Source: JAYWAM01 sp043782425
GTDB lineage: Bacteria > Pseudomonadota > Gammaproteobacteria > Burkholderiales > Usitatibacteraceae
Reading direction: 5' to 3'
DNA length: 10,351 bases
Assembly: GCA_043782425.1 (NCBI GenBank)
Contig: JAYWAM010000283.1
Location: 1 to 10,351, forward strand
Positions 1 through 9,401 of this stretch are shown here, one piece after another; positions within the stretch are counted from its first letter, which is position 1, and each line of letters starts with the position of its first letter. Below the pieces are notes generated by a model, which saw nothing but the letters and a program-made list of their open reading frames with translations, ran no database searches and was not told where the DNA came from. A program made the translations under genes and the position numbers.

Positions 1-1
1 A

Positions 2-2668
<2,667 letters not shown>

Positions 2669-2755
2669 TAAGTTCGGGCTTGTCGCTTCTTCCTCGAAAT
2701 TGTTGGATAATCCGGCGTTATTTTCTTATCGCTTGGCAAGGGCGCAACAAATGAC

Positions 2756-3598
2756 ATGAAAGAGAAAAGTTTCCTCGGGCTTTCCCAAGCGGGTTTTCAC
2801 CGCATAGCCTACACCGAGTGGGGGGCTGCGGATAATCCGCGCGTGGTGATTTGCGCGCATGGACTATCGCGCAACGGTCGCGATTTTGATACGCTTGCCG
2901 AGGCGCTGTGCGGAGATTATCGCGTTTTCTGTCCGGACTTTGTTGGGCGCGGCAAGAGTGCCTGGCTGCAAAACAAGGCGGACTACGGTTACACGCAATA
3001 TCTGTCCGATATGGCCGCGCTGATCGCACGCAGCGGCGCTGCGCAAGTCGATTGGATGGGAACTTCGATGGGCGGGATGACAGGTATGTTCCTTGCCGCC
3101 CAGCCAAATTCGCCAATTCGCAAAATGGTTATCAACGACGTGGGATCGCTTATTCCCAAGGCCGCGTTACAGCGCATTGCCAGCTATGTCGGCAAGGATC
3201 CTCTGTTCGATTCTTTTGCTGCGTATAAGGCGCACGTCAAGATACTGAGCGCGCCCTTCGGACTGAAGACTGAGGCGCAGTGGGAGCATATCGCGCGTAG
3301 TTCGGCCAAGTTCGAGCCAGACGGCAAGGTGCACGGCAATGTCGATCCCGGTATTGGCGACGCATTTCGCGCTGCCGTAACCGCTGACATCGACCTGAGC
3401 CCGTTCTGGAACGCGGTGCGTTGCCCGGTTCTGGTGACGCGCGGGGCGTTATCGGATTTGCTGTTGCCTGAAACTTATGCCGCCATGCTGCAAAAGTCGG
3501 GGGTGAAGGGCGTTGAATTTCCCGGTGTGGGGCATGCGCCGATGTTCATGGAGGATGGCCAGATAAAAGTTGTGCGCGATTTTTTGTTGAGCGATTAG
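2756..3598 (+). CDS. Alpha/beta-fold hydrolase
   Basis: A 280-residue cytoplasmic enzyme with no signal peptide or membrane segment. Family features visible in order: the oxyanion-hole HG at residues 35-36 (ICAHGLSRNG), the strand-turn DFVGRGKSAW near 61-70, the nucleophile elbow GTSMGG with Ser104, the acid in RGALSDLLLP (Asp234), and the catalytic His260 in GVGHAPMF. The triad is therefore complete and the protein should be an active esterase, lipase-like or C-C hydrolase; substrate cannot be told from sequence. The length is typical. ATG at 2756 was chosen because the nearby ATG at 2751 reads only two codons (ATG ACA TGA). The Shine-Dalgarno site is weak (CAAGGGCGC upstream). It sits 87 bases after aconitase and 45 bases before the FAD oxidoreductase, consistent with one transcript. 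Confidence 0.9.
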   Translation: MKEKSFLGLSQAGFHRIAYTEWGAADNPRVVICAHGLSRNGRDFDTLAEALCGDYRVFCPDFVGRGKSAWLQNKADYGYTQYLSDMAALIARSGAAQVDWMGTSMGGMTGMFLAAQPNSPIRKMVINDVGSLIPKAALQRIASYVGKDPLFDSFAAYKAHVKILSAPFGLKTEAQWEHIARSSAKFEPDGKVHGNVDPGIGDAFRAAVTADIDLSPFWNAVRCPVLVTRGALSDLLLPETYAAMLQKSGVKGVEFPGVGHAPMFMEDGQIKVVRDFLLSD

Positions 3599-3643
3599 AA
3601 ATTTGAAAACCTGCCAACTCACTGCCGTTAAAGGCGCCGCGCA

Positions 3644-5233
3644 ATGACAGCTATTTCATACGACGTTGCCATCATCGGCGGCGGGCACAACGGCTTGGTG
3701 TGCGCCTGTTATCTTGCCAAGGCCGGATTGAAAGTGCTGGTGCTGGAGCGGCGCGAGGTGATAGGAGGTGCGGCGGTCACCGAGGAATTTCATCCCGGTT
3801 TTCGCAATTCGACTGCAAGTTATACCGTGAGCCTGTTGCATCCCAAAGTGATGCGAGATCTGCGTTTAGCGGAATACGGATTGCGCATTGTCGAGCGCCC
3901 GTTTGCCAATTTTTTACCGCTCTCAAATTCGAGCTACATCAAGGTAGGCGGCGGGCTACAGGCCACCCAGGCCGAAGTGGCGCGCTTTTCGCGCAAGGAT
4001 GCTGAGCGCCTGCCTGACTACTACACCATGCTCGAGCAAGTGGCGGACGTGTTGCGCGATCTGCTGCTGGAAACGCCACCCAACGTCGGCGGGGGAATTC
4101 ACGATCTGTTTCAAGCGTGGAAAGTCGGCAAGCGTTTCAAGCGCCTCGACATGGCCGCGCGTCGCGATGTACTCGATCTGTTCACCATGAGCGCTGGTGA
4201 TATGTTGGCGCGCTGGTTCGAGAGCGAACCTTTGCAAGCTTGTTTTGGTTTCGATAGCGTGGTGGGCAACTTTGCTTCGCCTTACACTCCTGGCTCTGCT
4301 TACGTTTTATTGCATCACGTGTTTGGTGAAGTGAACGGCAAGAAAGGCATGTGGGGCCATGCCATCGGCGGCATGGGCGCTATTACGCAGGCGCTGGCCA
4401 AGGAAGCATTAGCGCGCGGCGTGGAAATTCGCACGGGCGCTGCGGTGGCGCGCATAGTGGCGCGGCAAGGGCAGACGTTGAAAGTTGTGCTGCTAACCGG
4501 TGAAGAGATTGTCGCGCGTCGCATCGCCGCAAATGTAAACCCGCAACTGTTGATGACGCAACTGCTCGATAACGATCAGCCGCTGGGCGATACCGCGACG
4601 CGCTTTACTCATTACCAGTGCGAATCCGCCACCTTCCGCATGAATGTGGCGCTAGCGGAATTGCCGGACTTCTCGTGCCTGCCGGGTAAGCAGGCGGCGT
4701 CGCATCACAGCTCGGGCATTATCATGGCGCCGTCGCTCGGCTATATGGCGCGCGCCTACGCCGAGGCCAGAGACAAAGGCTGGTCGGCAGCGCCGATTGT
4801 AGAGATACTCATTCCCAGCACCGTCGATGATTCGCTTGCGCCCCAAGGCATGCATGTCGCCAGCCTTTTTTGTCAACACTTTCGCTATGCCTTGCCCGAT
4901 GCTCGAAGCTGGGATGCGGAAAGAGAAATCGCCGCTGAGAGTATCATCGAGACCGTTAATACTTTTGCTCCTAACTTCAAAGCCAGCGTGATCGCACGCC
5001 AGATCCATTCACCGCTCGACTTGGAGCGCAAGTTTGGTCTGGTCGGCGGTGACATTTTTCATGGCAAGCTGTCGTTGAACCAACTATTCAGCGCGCGGCC
5101 GGTGCTGGGATACGGCAATTACCGCATGCCGGTCAAGGGGCTGTATTTATGCGGCGCTGGTGCGCACCCCGGCGGCGGCGTAACCGGTGTGCCGGGGCAT
5201 AACTGCGCAAGGGAAATGTTGCGTGATGGGTGA
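3644..5233 (+). CDS. FAD-dependent oxidoreductase, PYROXD2 / phytoene-dehydrogenase-related
   Basis: A 529-residue flavoprotein. The N-terminus carries a Rossmann dinucleotide-binding fold for FAD: VAIIGGGHNGLVCACYLAKAG (GxGxxG-like GGGHNG at residues 12-17) ending with the ribose-binding acid in VLVLERR (Glu35). The conserved block IGGAAVTEEFHPGFR follows at 40-54. The C-terminal FAD-contact motif GLYLCGAGAHPGGGVTG and PGHNCARE occupies 499-525. This pattern and length match the phytoene desaturase-related group that includes human PYROXD2, not true carotenoid desaturases: no carotenoid genes are nearby. The substrate is unknown. ATG at 3644 has AAGG at 3631-3634, nine bases upstream. The stop codon overlaps the ATG of a decayed acyl-CoA-ligase gene (5226), so it was probably translationally coupled to it. 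This gene is intact while its downstream partners are ruined. Confidence 0.9.
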   Translation: MTAISYDVAIIGGGHNGLVCACYLAKAGLKVLVLERREVIGGAAVTEEFHPGFRNSTASYTVSLLHPKVMRDLRLAEYGLRIVERPFANFLPLSNSSYIKVGGGLQATQAEVARFSRKDAERLPDYYTMLEQVADVLRDLLLETPPNVGGGIHDLFQAWKVGKRFKRLDMAARRDVLDLFTMSAGDMLARWFESEPLQACFGFDSVVGNFASPYTPGSAYVLLHHVFGEVNGKKGMWGHAIGGMGAITQALAKEALARGVEIRTGAAVARIVARQGQTLKVVLLTGEEIVARRIAANVNPQLLMTQLLDNDQPLGDTATRFTHYQCESATFRMNVALAELPDFSCLPGKQAASHHSSGIIMAPSLGYMARAYAEARDKGWSAAPIVEILIPSTVDDSLAPQGMHVASLFCQHFRYALPDARSWDAEREIAAESIIETVNTFAPNFKASVIARQIHSPLDLERKFGLVGGDIFHGKLSLNQLFSARPVLGYGNYRMPVKGLYLCGAGAHPGGGVTGVPGHNCAREMLRDG

Positions 5234-5680
5234 ATACTTTGATTCTTTGGAAACGCGCAATCCCGCTCAACGCGAACGCGATTTATTTGCTGCCTTACCC
5301 GAGCAGCTTAGCCTTGCGAAATCGCGCGCAATTTTTTTACGAAGATGTTGGCTGACATAGATACGGCAGCTATTACAAATCGCACTGCACTCGCCACTTT
5401 GCCGGTGACGCGCAAAAGCCAGTTACATGAGTTTCAGAAAGCTGCTCCGCCGTTTGGCGGTCTCAATGCAACGCCCCCGGGCAGGCTGGCGAAAGTTTTT
5501 GTATCGCCCGGCCCGATCTACGATGTCGAGGGCAGAGGCAAGGATTATTGGCGTACTGCGCGCGCTATGTTTGCCGCCGGTTTTCGCGCCGGCGACATTG
5601 TGCAGAACTGTTTTTCCTACCATCTCACTCCAGCCGGTTCGATGTTTGAAACCGGACTCATGGCGCTTGGTTGCGCGGTG
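5226..5680 (+). pseudogene. Phenylacetate-CoA-ligase-like AMP-binding enzyme, frameshifted and truncated
   Basis: Remnant of an acyl-CoA ligase of the PaaK type, which activates an aryl or acyl carboxylate with ATP and CoA. It starts at ATG 5226, overlapping the preceding stop by eight bases, and reads MGEYFDSLETRNPAQRERD up to LAKSRAIF, then meets TAG soon after. Past a run of seven T (5332-5338) the family-like sequence continues in the frame one base back: FFTKMLADIDTAAI, then ATLPVTRKSQL, KVFVSPGPIYD and YHLTPAGSMFETGLMALGCAV. A single-base loss in the T run would explain this. Homology stops near 5680, about 145 residues in, where an intact enzyme has 400 or more; the ATP-binding P-loop and adenylate motifs are therefore absent. 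A start at ATG 5345 is also available, but it is internal to the old gene. Family assignment is from recognition of the pattern, without a search. Confidence 0.75.
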
Positions 5681-5998
5681 ACCAAGGGCTCGGTCGAGTT
5701 TAAGGGCGAGCGTGTCGATCAGCTCAGCCCTGCCGATTTAGTCAAACGCGGCGTTCTCCAGGTGATGGAAGGGCGTCATTGTTTCGCTCATCTGAGCGTC
5801 GAGGAAAATCTTCTCACCGGCGCATATACGCGCAAGGCCAGGCGTATGGAGATCAGCGCCGATTTGGAGAAAGTTTACAACTATTTCCCGCGTCTCAAGC
5901 AACGCCGCCACACTCAAGCGGGCTATACCTCTGGCGGCGAACAGCAAATGACCGCGCTCGGGCGCGCCTTGATGGCGCGACCCGGCATGATTTTGATC
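5681..5998 (+). pseudogene. LivF-type branched-chain amino acid ABC ATPase fragment
   Basis: Central part of an ABC-transporter ATPase of the LivF class, fused in frame to the ligase remnant. Seen in order: TKGSVEFKGERVDQLSPADL (the strand after the Walker A helix), GVLQVMEGRHCFAHLSVEEN (Q-loop region and the EGR.xF...SVxEN signature of LivF), LLTGAYTR, FPRLKQRR, then the ABC signature in variant form, YTSGGEQQM, and ALGRALMARPGMILI. The fragment ends where Walker B should continue with Asp-Glu; instead it reads SAFQAAN. There is no Walker A (GxxGxGKS) because the 5' part of the gene is missing. About 106 of some 235 residues remain, so no ATPase activity is possible. The combined frame stays open from 5345 to TAA at 6206-6208 and could in principle be translated as a 287-residue chimera, but its last 70 residues resemble nothing I recognise. 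Confidence 0.78.
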
Positions 5999-6149
5999 TC
6001 GGCATTTCAAGCGGCCAACGCAAAAGTTTCAAGGACGCCAAACACTATCGGCGCCGCAAACGCTGGCTGGCTTGAGTCTCACACCAAAGGAAATCGACGC
6101 ATTGTTTCGGGAGTTAGTGATCCCCGCCCTGGCTGCCAATCTGAAGTGA
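5997..6149 (+). pseudogene. Unidentified C-terminal gene fragment in a third frame
   Basis: Directly after the ABC fragment, the frame with codons in register with TGA 6147-6149 is open from 5997. It reads QTLAGLSLTPKEIDALF followed by RELVIPALAANLK and then stops. The sequence has the look of a genuine protein C-terminus (helical, balanced composition) and its stop lies in an inverted repeat, as gene ends often do. I do not recognise the family, and the upstream part of this gene is absent. It may be the tail of the last gene of the deleted operon. It could also be chance open sequence of about 50 codons. Confidence 0.35.
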
Positions 6150-6167
6150 AACGGGACAATTTCACTT
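6144..6167. terminator. Inverted repeat between convergent genes, possible bidirectional terminator
   Basis: AAGTGAAA (6144-6151) and TTTCACTT (6160-6167) form a perfect 8-bp stem around an 8-base loop. The same AAG TGA end occurs on both strands: it is the stop of the + strand fragment (6147-6149) and of the bactofilin gene (6162-6164 on the - strand). The stem is AT-rich and no long T tract follows on either strand, so as an intrinsic terminator it would be weak. Confidence 0.4.
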
Positions 6168-7286
6168 GGCTTGAAGAGGTACCGCGATTCCGTCCCTCTG
6201 CTCGATAACGCTTGCCCCACTGGGCGACTGTGGGATGAAGTTGATCCAGGCGCCGCTTTCGATGGTTTTCTGCGCCACCTTCCGCCCCTGATAGAAAATT
6301 TGAATGTCTGGGCCTTTCGCGACTCGAAATATTTCGTCTTTGGCAATTGCAATGTTTTTTGCTGCACCCTGAGAAATATCGATGCGCGTACCCTCGGCAG
6401 GATCCTGACGCACCTTCTTATACATGACAGCGGGGGTTTTGCAAATCGCCCAAAACATGCTCGCTGACTTTTCTGGGTTAAGCCCTTGCACCATCACCAC
6501 ATTTCCTTGATCCTTTTCAGGAAGAGTGGAGTGGGACGCTAGAACGGCGCTTATTTTGTCCGCGCCTGAGTTTGGCGCTGGGGGAATAGCCTCCCCACCT
6601 ACGGCTCTCAGACTGCCCTGTAGCCCATCGCTTCCCACGGGCGCAGATTGCACCGCCGGGGCCTCCATCGTAGAGGAATTTTCCTTATGCGCGACATCAG
6701 CTTCTGGTGCAGATATGAGCGCCGGATCCCGGTTCGCCAACACGATTACAGCCGCGGCGATGAGCAGTGTAACGGCTCCACCGAGCTGTCGTACCCGCCC
6801 AAGGCGTTCCCCCAACCTGCTGTCGGCCGATAATGCATTGGCGATTGGCATGTCGTATTGTTTGACTGTCGATGGCGCCAAACCTTGAATACGGTTTTCC
6901 TGCTTTACCTGATCCCTATCCATTGCCCATGGAGTTAACGTTCCTTCGATGACGCCGCCCGCATGGATATCAATCACCTTGTAGAAAGCATCCCCTGCAA
7001 CATAAGCGTCGCGTTGAATTTGCATGGATTCCGATGAATGTACGGGCCCGGAAACGCGGCCGATTACAATGACGTGAGGGACTCTGATCGCGCCAGTAAC
7101 ATTTCCTGGCTGATCCACGACAATCGTTCCACGAGTATCGGTGTCGCACGACACATCGCCAAGGATGTCCCCTTGAACGTGCAGTACACCCGTGAAAGTG
7201 ATATTACCTTCAACGCACACACCGGCGCCGACCCTGGTATCGGTGCGACTCTGTAGATATCTCGCGCTGCTACTCTTTACAGACAA
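6162..7286 (-). CDS. Membrane-anchored bactofilin (polymer-forming cytoskeletal protein) with C-terminal domain
   Basis: A 374-residue protein. Residues about 15-120 are a bactofilin domain: repeated short beta-rungs rich in G and V with the family look of VCVEGNITFTGVLHVQGDI, GTIVVDQPGNVTGAI, VIVIGRVSGPVHSSE and GGVIEGTLTP. Bactofilins polymerise without nucleotide into filaments linked to cell shape, polarity or envelope structures. A single hydrophobic helix follows (LGGAVTLLIAAAVIVLA, about 168-184), then a Pro/Ala/Ser-rich linker (190-260) and a C-terminal domain with VAKGPDIQIFYQGRKVAQ and WINFIPQSP that I cannot name; it loosely recalls the periplasmic C-terminal domain of RodZ. Plain bactofilins are 120-200 residues and usually lack a helix at this place. 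The start is TTG at 7286-7284 with AGGG (7295-7298) eight bases upstream; an in-frame stop lies just above and no ATG is available. Its 188-base gap from the preceding gene suggests its own promoter. Confidence 0.8.
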   Translation of the reverse strand: MSVKSSSARYLQSRTDTRVGAGVCVEGNITFTGVLHVQGDILGDVSCDTDTRGTIVVDQPGNVTGAIRVPHVIVIGRVSGPVHSSESMQIQRDAYVAGDAFYKVIDIHAGGVIEGTLTPWAMDRDQVKQENRIQGLAPSTVKQYDMPIANALSADSRLGERLGRVRQLGGAVTLLIAAAVIVLANRDPALISAPEADVAHKENSSTMEAPAVQSAPVGSDGLQGSLRAVGGEAIPPAPNSGADKISAVLASHSTLPEKDQGNVVMVQGLNPEKSASMFWAICKTPAVMYKKVRQDPAEGTRIDISQGAAKNIAIAKDEIFRVAKGPDIQIFYQGRKVAQKTIESGAWINFIPQSPSGASVIEQRDGIAVPLQAK

Positions 7287-7474
7287 AGGATTCGCCCTAT
7301 TTTTTTACGATCCAAAATGCATCATGGCTATTGAAGCACGCCTTTGATGACAAGATCAATGTAGCGGGGAGCCATTTTGCTTTGAAACATGGATAGTTTT
7401 GACGGACAAGTCCGCCCTACGCCCGGGCTCATGGCTTCATGCAAGTGGCTTTTGCACGTTGCCACATCAGTTGA
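7287..7474. other. Intergenic region upstream of bactofilin gene
   Basis: 188 bases between the stop of the epimerase-family gene and the bactofilin start, both on the - strand. It should hold the bactofilin promoter, but I see no convincing -35/-10 pair. It contains a short near-palindrome at 7401-7416 (GACGGACAAGTCCGCC) followed by CCTAC, which on the - strand reads GTAGGGCGGACTTGTCCG. Confidence 0.5.
7295..7298 (-). promoter_or_regulatory. Ribosome binding site supporting the TTG start of the bactofilin gene
   Basis: On the - strand AGGG stands eight bases before TTG 7286-7284. It supports use of this rare start codon, since an in-frame TAA closes the frame a few codons further upstream and no ATG or GTG occurs between. 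Confidence 0.5.
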
Positions 7475-8428
7475 TCATATGCGCGTGCTATGCGCGCTAC
7501 TGCCTGGTTGTTCCCGCACCCATTCAGCGGTACGGCTGATAGCCGTTTCAAGCGGCGTGCTGGCGAGCTGGAACGTGCGCTCGGTCAGTGCGCTTGACAA
7601 CCCCCAAGGCGAGTCGAACAAGTACTGCATTTCAACTAATTCACGCATTGCCGGATTAAAAAGGCCGATGAAACGCATCATCAGCGGCCCAGCCCTTTTG
7701 ATTTTCAGCTCGCCCCGGCCCTGCCGCGCTACCATTTCCAGGAAGAGATGCATCGATGCTACATTGTGCGAAGGTGCATGCCAATAGTGGCCGAATGCAG
7801 AGTCCTCCTGCGCAATGCGCAACAACGCGACAGCAAAGTCGGGCACGTAGGTAAATGCATGCGCGACTTTCGGATCGCCAATGATATAAGTGGCTTTAGC
7901 GTTCAGCGCCGTTTCGAACACTGACCTCCCTACACTCGATTGTTCTACCCATGGGCCGAAGAAAGTTGCGGCGCGCACAACGGTAACGCGCACCTGGCCC
8001 TTTTCATTCAGCGCCATCAGACGTTCCGCCACTGCGCGACGGACTTCCCCCTTGCGCGAACATGGCCGTGCGCTCTGGCCTTCTTTGAACGGCGTTTCGC
8101 TGCGGCCGTACGCATAGACGTTGTCGGCGAGTACGATGCGCACGTCGCGTCCGGCGGTAGCTTGGACAATCCCTTCGACCATCGCCGGAAAATCGTCTTT
8201 CCAGCGCCAGTAGGGTGGCGCTGAACAGATGTAGAGCGTGACTGGTTCAATAAGTAACGCAGACAAAGCGGCGGGATCGCTGACATCGCAAGATACGGTG
8301 GGCCAGGGGCCGACACTCTTGCCGCTGCGATTCACCAGCGTCGGCAGTATCCCTTGATCGGCAAGGCATGCCGCTACGTTGCGGCCAAGCGCCCCGGTAC
8401 CGACCACAATGTGTTTTCTTGTATTCAT
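7475..8428 (-). CDS. NAD-dependent epimerase/dehydratase-family protein (atypical extended SDR)
   Basis: A 317-residue soluble protein with an N-terminal Rossmann fold: HIVVGTGALGRNVAACLADQG, with GxGxxG at residues 10-15, and an acid at the third strand (CDVSDP, 48-51). Further family blocks are VLADNVYAYGRSETPFKE (99-116), KGEVRRAVAERLM (126-138), VVRAATFFGPWV (150-161) and FTYVPDFAVALL (192-203). These place it with NAD(P)-binding sugar-epimerase-like proteins. The classical catalytic Tyr-x-x-x-Lys is not present in its usual spacing (YAYGR instead), so it may be non-catalytic, a reductase of another kind or a tailoring enzyme. ATG at 8428 is backed by a strong GAGGA site six bases upstream. 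It is 54 bases after the phosphopantetheinyl transferase gene, so it is probably the last gene of the same transcript. Confidence 0.85.
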   Translation of the reverse strand: MNTRKHIVVGTGALGRNVAACLADQGILPTLVNRSGKSVGPWPTVSCDVSDPAALSALLIEPVTLYICSAPPYWRWKDDFPAMVEGIVQATAGRDVRIVLADNVYAYGRSETPFKEGQSARPCSRKGEVRRAVAERLMALNEKGQVRVTVVRAATFFGPWVEQSSVGRSVFETALNAKATYIIGDPKVAHAFTYVPDFAVALLRIAQEDSAFGHYWHAPSHNVASMHLFLEMVARQGRGELKIKRAGPLMMRFIGLFNPAMRELVEMQYLFDSPWGLSSALTERTFQLASTPLETAISRTAEWVREQPGSSAHSTRI

Positions 8429-8434
8429 GGTGCA

Positions 8435-8439
8435 TCCTC
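8435..8439 (-). promoter_or_regulatory. Ribosome binding site of the epimerase-family gene
   Basis: GAGGA on the - strand, six bases before ATG 8428-8426. It is the best Shine-Dalgarno match in the window and fixes this start. Confidence 0.65.
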
Positions 8440-8482
8440 ATAGGTAAGTGAAAGTAGGCTGAAAGTAACAGTCCGTATCGCT

Positions 8483-9370
8483 TTAGATTGACATACCAAG
8501 GGCGAAGGTGTCGTGACATGCTATTTGCCAGGCAGCTGCATCGAGTACCGGTAGCGTCATCCGCTGCGAGACCTTCGTTTTCGCGTCGCGACGCATGTCG
8601 ATCACCGTTACAAATCGGGCCGGGTGTTTCGTCGCAACTCCACATGTGTCGCGGCTGCCGAAGGCAATCGCTATGCAATATTGCGAAGCGATGCGAGCGG
8701 ATTCGATCCACCATATGCCGGGCAGAACAATGCGGGGAGAATGCGTCACTACGAGATGGGGAATGTGGCGCTCCCGGATCAGGCTTATATTGTTGAGATC
8801 CTGGGTAACACCTAAACCGCAAGCTTTCAGAAGTGCTTCCTTGATAGTCCACAAGCCGAAAAATGCGTCTATCTGCGCTGTTTCCTCCATGCACAGCAGC
8901 CAGTCCCTTTCAGGTGGAGTGCACAGCGCCGATCCGAGGGTTTGGATGTCGACGGTTTCACGCATATACTCGACATCGATGCCGCAATTCCAATCCCGTG
9001 AGACAACCACGGCGATCAAGCCGAATGTGTGCGAGAGATTGAACTGCACACGATGCGCTCCGTTCTCACATCTCAATTGCGGGCGGCCCGTGATGGAGGT
9101 GCTAAAGGCCACTGCCTGAGGCGCTGTGCCGATGTATTGCGCAAGAACGCGTCGCAGAAACACATGTGATGCCAGATAAAGCTCACGCCCTTGAGGAAAG
9201 ATAAATTGCCGATAGTTCATCCGCTCTTCTTCAGTAAGAATAGCCTGCGGCTGTGATTCTTCAGCCAGCACCGCTGCCGGATCGATGAGCCATACATCAA
9301 TGCCATGATCCGAGCTAACGGATTGTCGATAGGCCTGGCTTATCATAGAATTTGCGTGACAGCTTGTCAT
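8483..9370 (-). CDS. 4'-phosphopantetheinyl transferase, Sfp type
   Basis: Transfers the phosphopantetheine arm of CoA to the serine of carrier-protein domains, converting NRPS, PKS or fatty-acid carrier proteins to the active holo form in the cytoplasm. All family motifs are present in order: TGRPQL (94-99), VQFNLSHTFG (108-117, with the conserved His114), CGIDVEYMRE (129-138, magnesium ligands Asp132 and Glu134) and FFGLWTIKEALLKACGLG (170-187, Glu178 and Lys182). The Sfp class, pseudo-dimeric and about 230 residues, is meant, not the short AcpS class. The protein is 295 residues; the excess is a C-terminal tail of some 58 residues (238-295) that I cannot assign. ATG at 9370 was taken; a second ATG at residue 9 is possible and closer to the usual N-terminus. 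It lies 31 bases after the thioesterase gene. Confidence 0.93.
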   Translation of the reverse strand: MTSCHANSMISQAYRQSVSSDHGIDVWLIDPAAVLAEESQPQAILTEEERMNYRQFIFPQGRELYLASHVFLRRVLAQYIGTAPQAVAFSTSITGRPQLRCENGAHRVQFNLSHTFGLIAVVVSRDWNCGIDVEYMRETVDIQTLGSALCTPPERDWLLCMEETAQIDAFFGLWTIKEALLKACGLGVTQDLNNISLIRERHIPHLVVTHSPRIVLPGIWWIESARIASQYCIAIAFGSRDTCGVATKHPARFVTVIDMRRDAKTKVSQRMTLPVLDAAAWQIACHDTFALGMSI

Positions 9371-9401
9371 TTAAGCGTTCTCATGCGCCACGTCGCAGAA
9401 C

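Noticed and set aside
2680..2711. Promoter TTGTCG...GATAAT between aconitase and hydrolase genes
   Set aside because: The spacing between the two boxes is about 20 bases and the -35 match is poor, so it is not supportable as a sigma-70 promoter.
5345..6208. A functional 287-residue ABC transporter or ligase protein
   Set aside because: Walker A and the Walker B acid pair are missing from the ATPase part and the ligase part stops before its nucleotide-binding motifs, so neither activity is possible.
7472..7502. Imperfect tandem repeat around ATGCGCG at the end of the epimerase-family gene
   Set aside because: Only two short uneven copies inside coding sequence and its stop; explained by Arg/Ala codons, not by a repeat element.
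8247..8894. 215-codon frame on the - strand across the epimerase and phosphopantetheinyl transferase genes
   Set aside because: It overlaps two genes with clear motifs in another frame and is rich in Arg, Ser and Cys without any family pattern.
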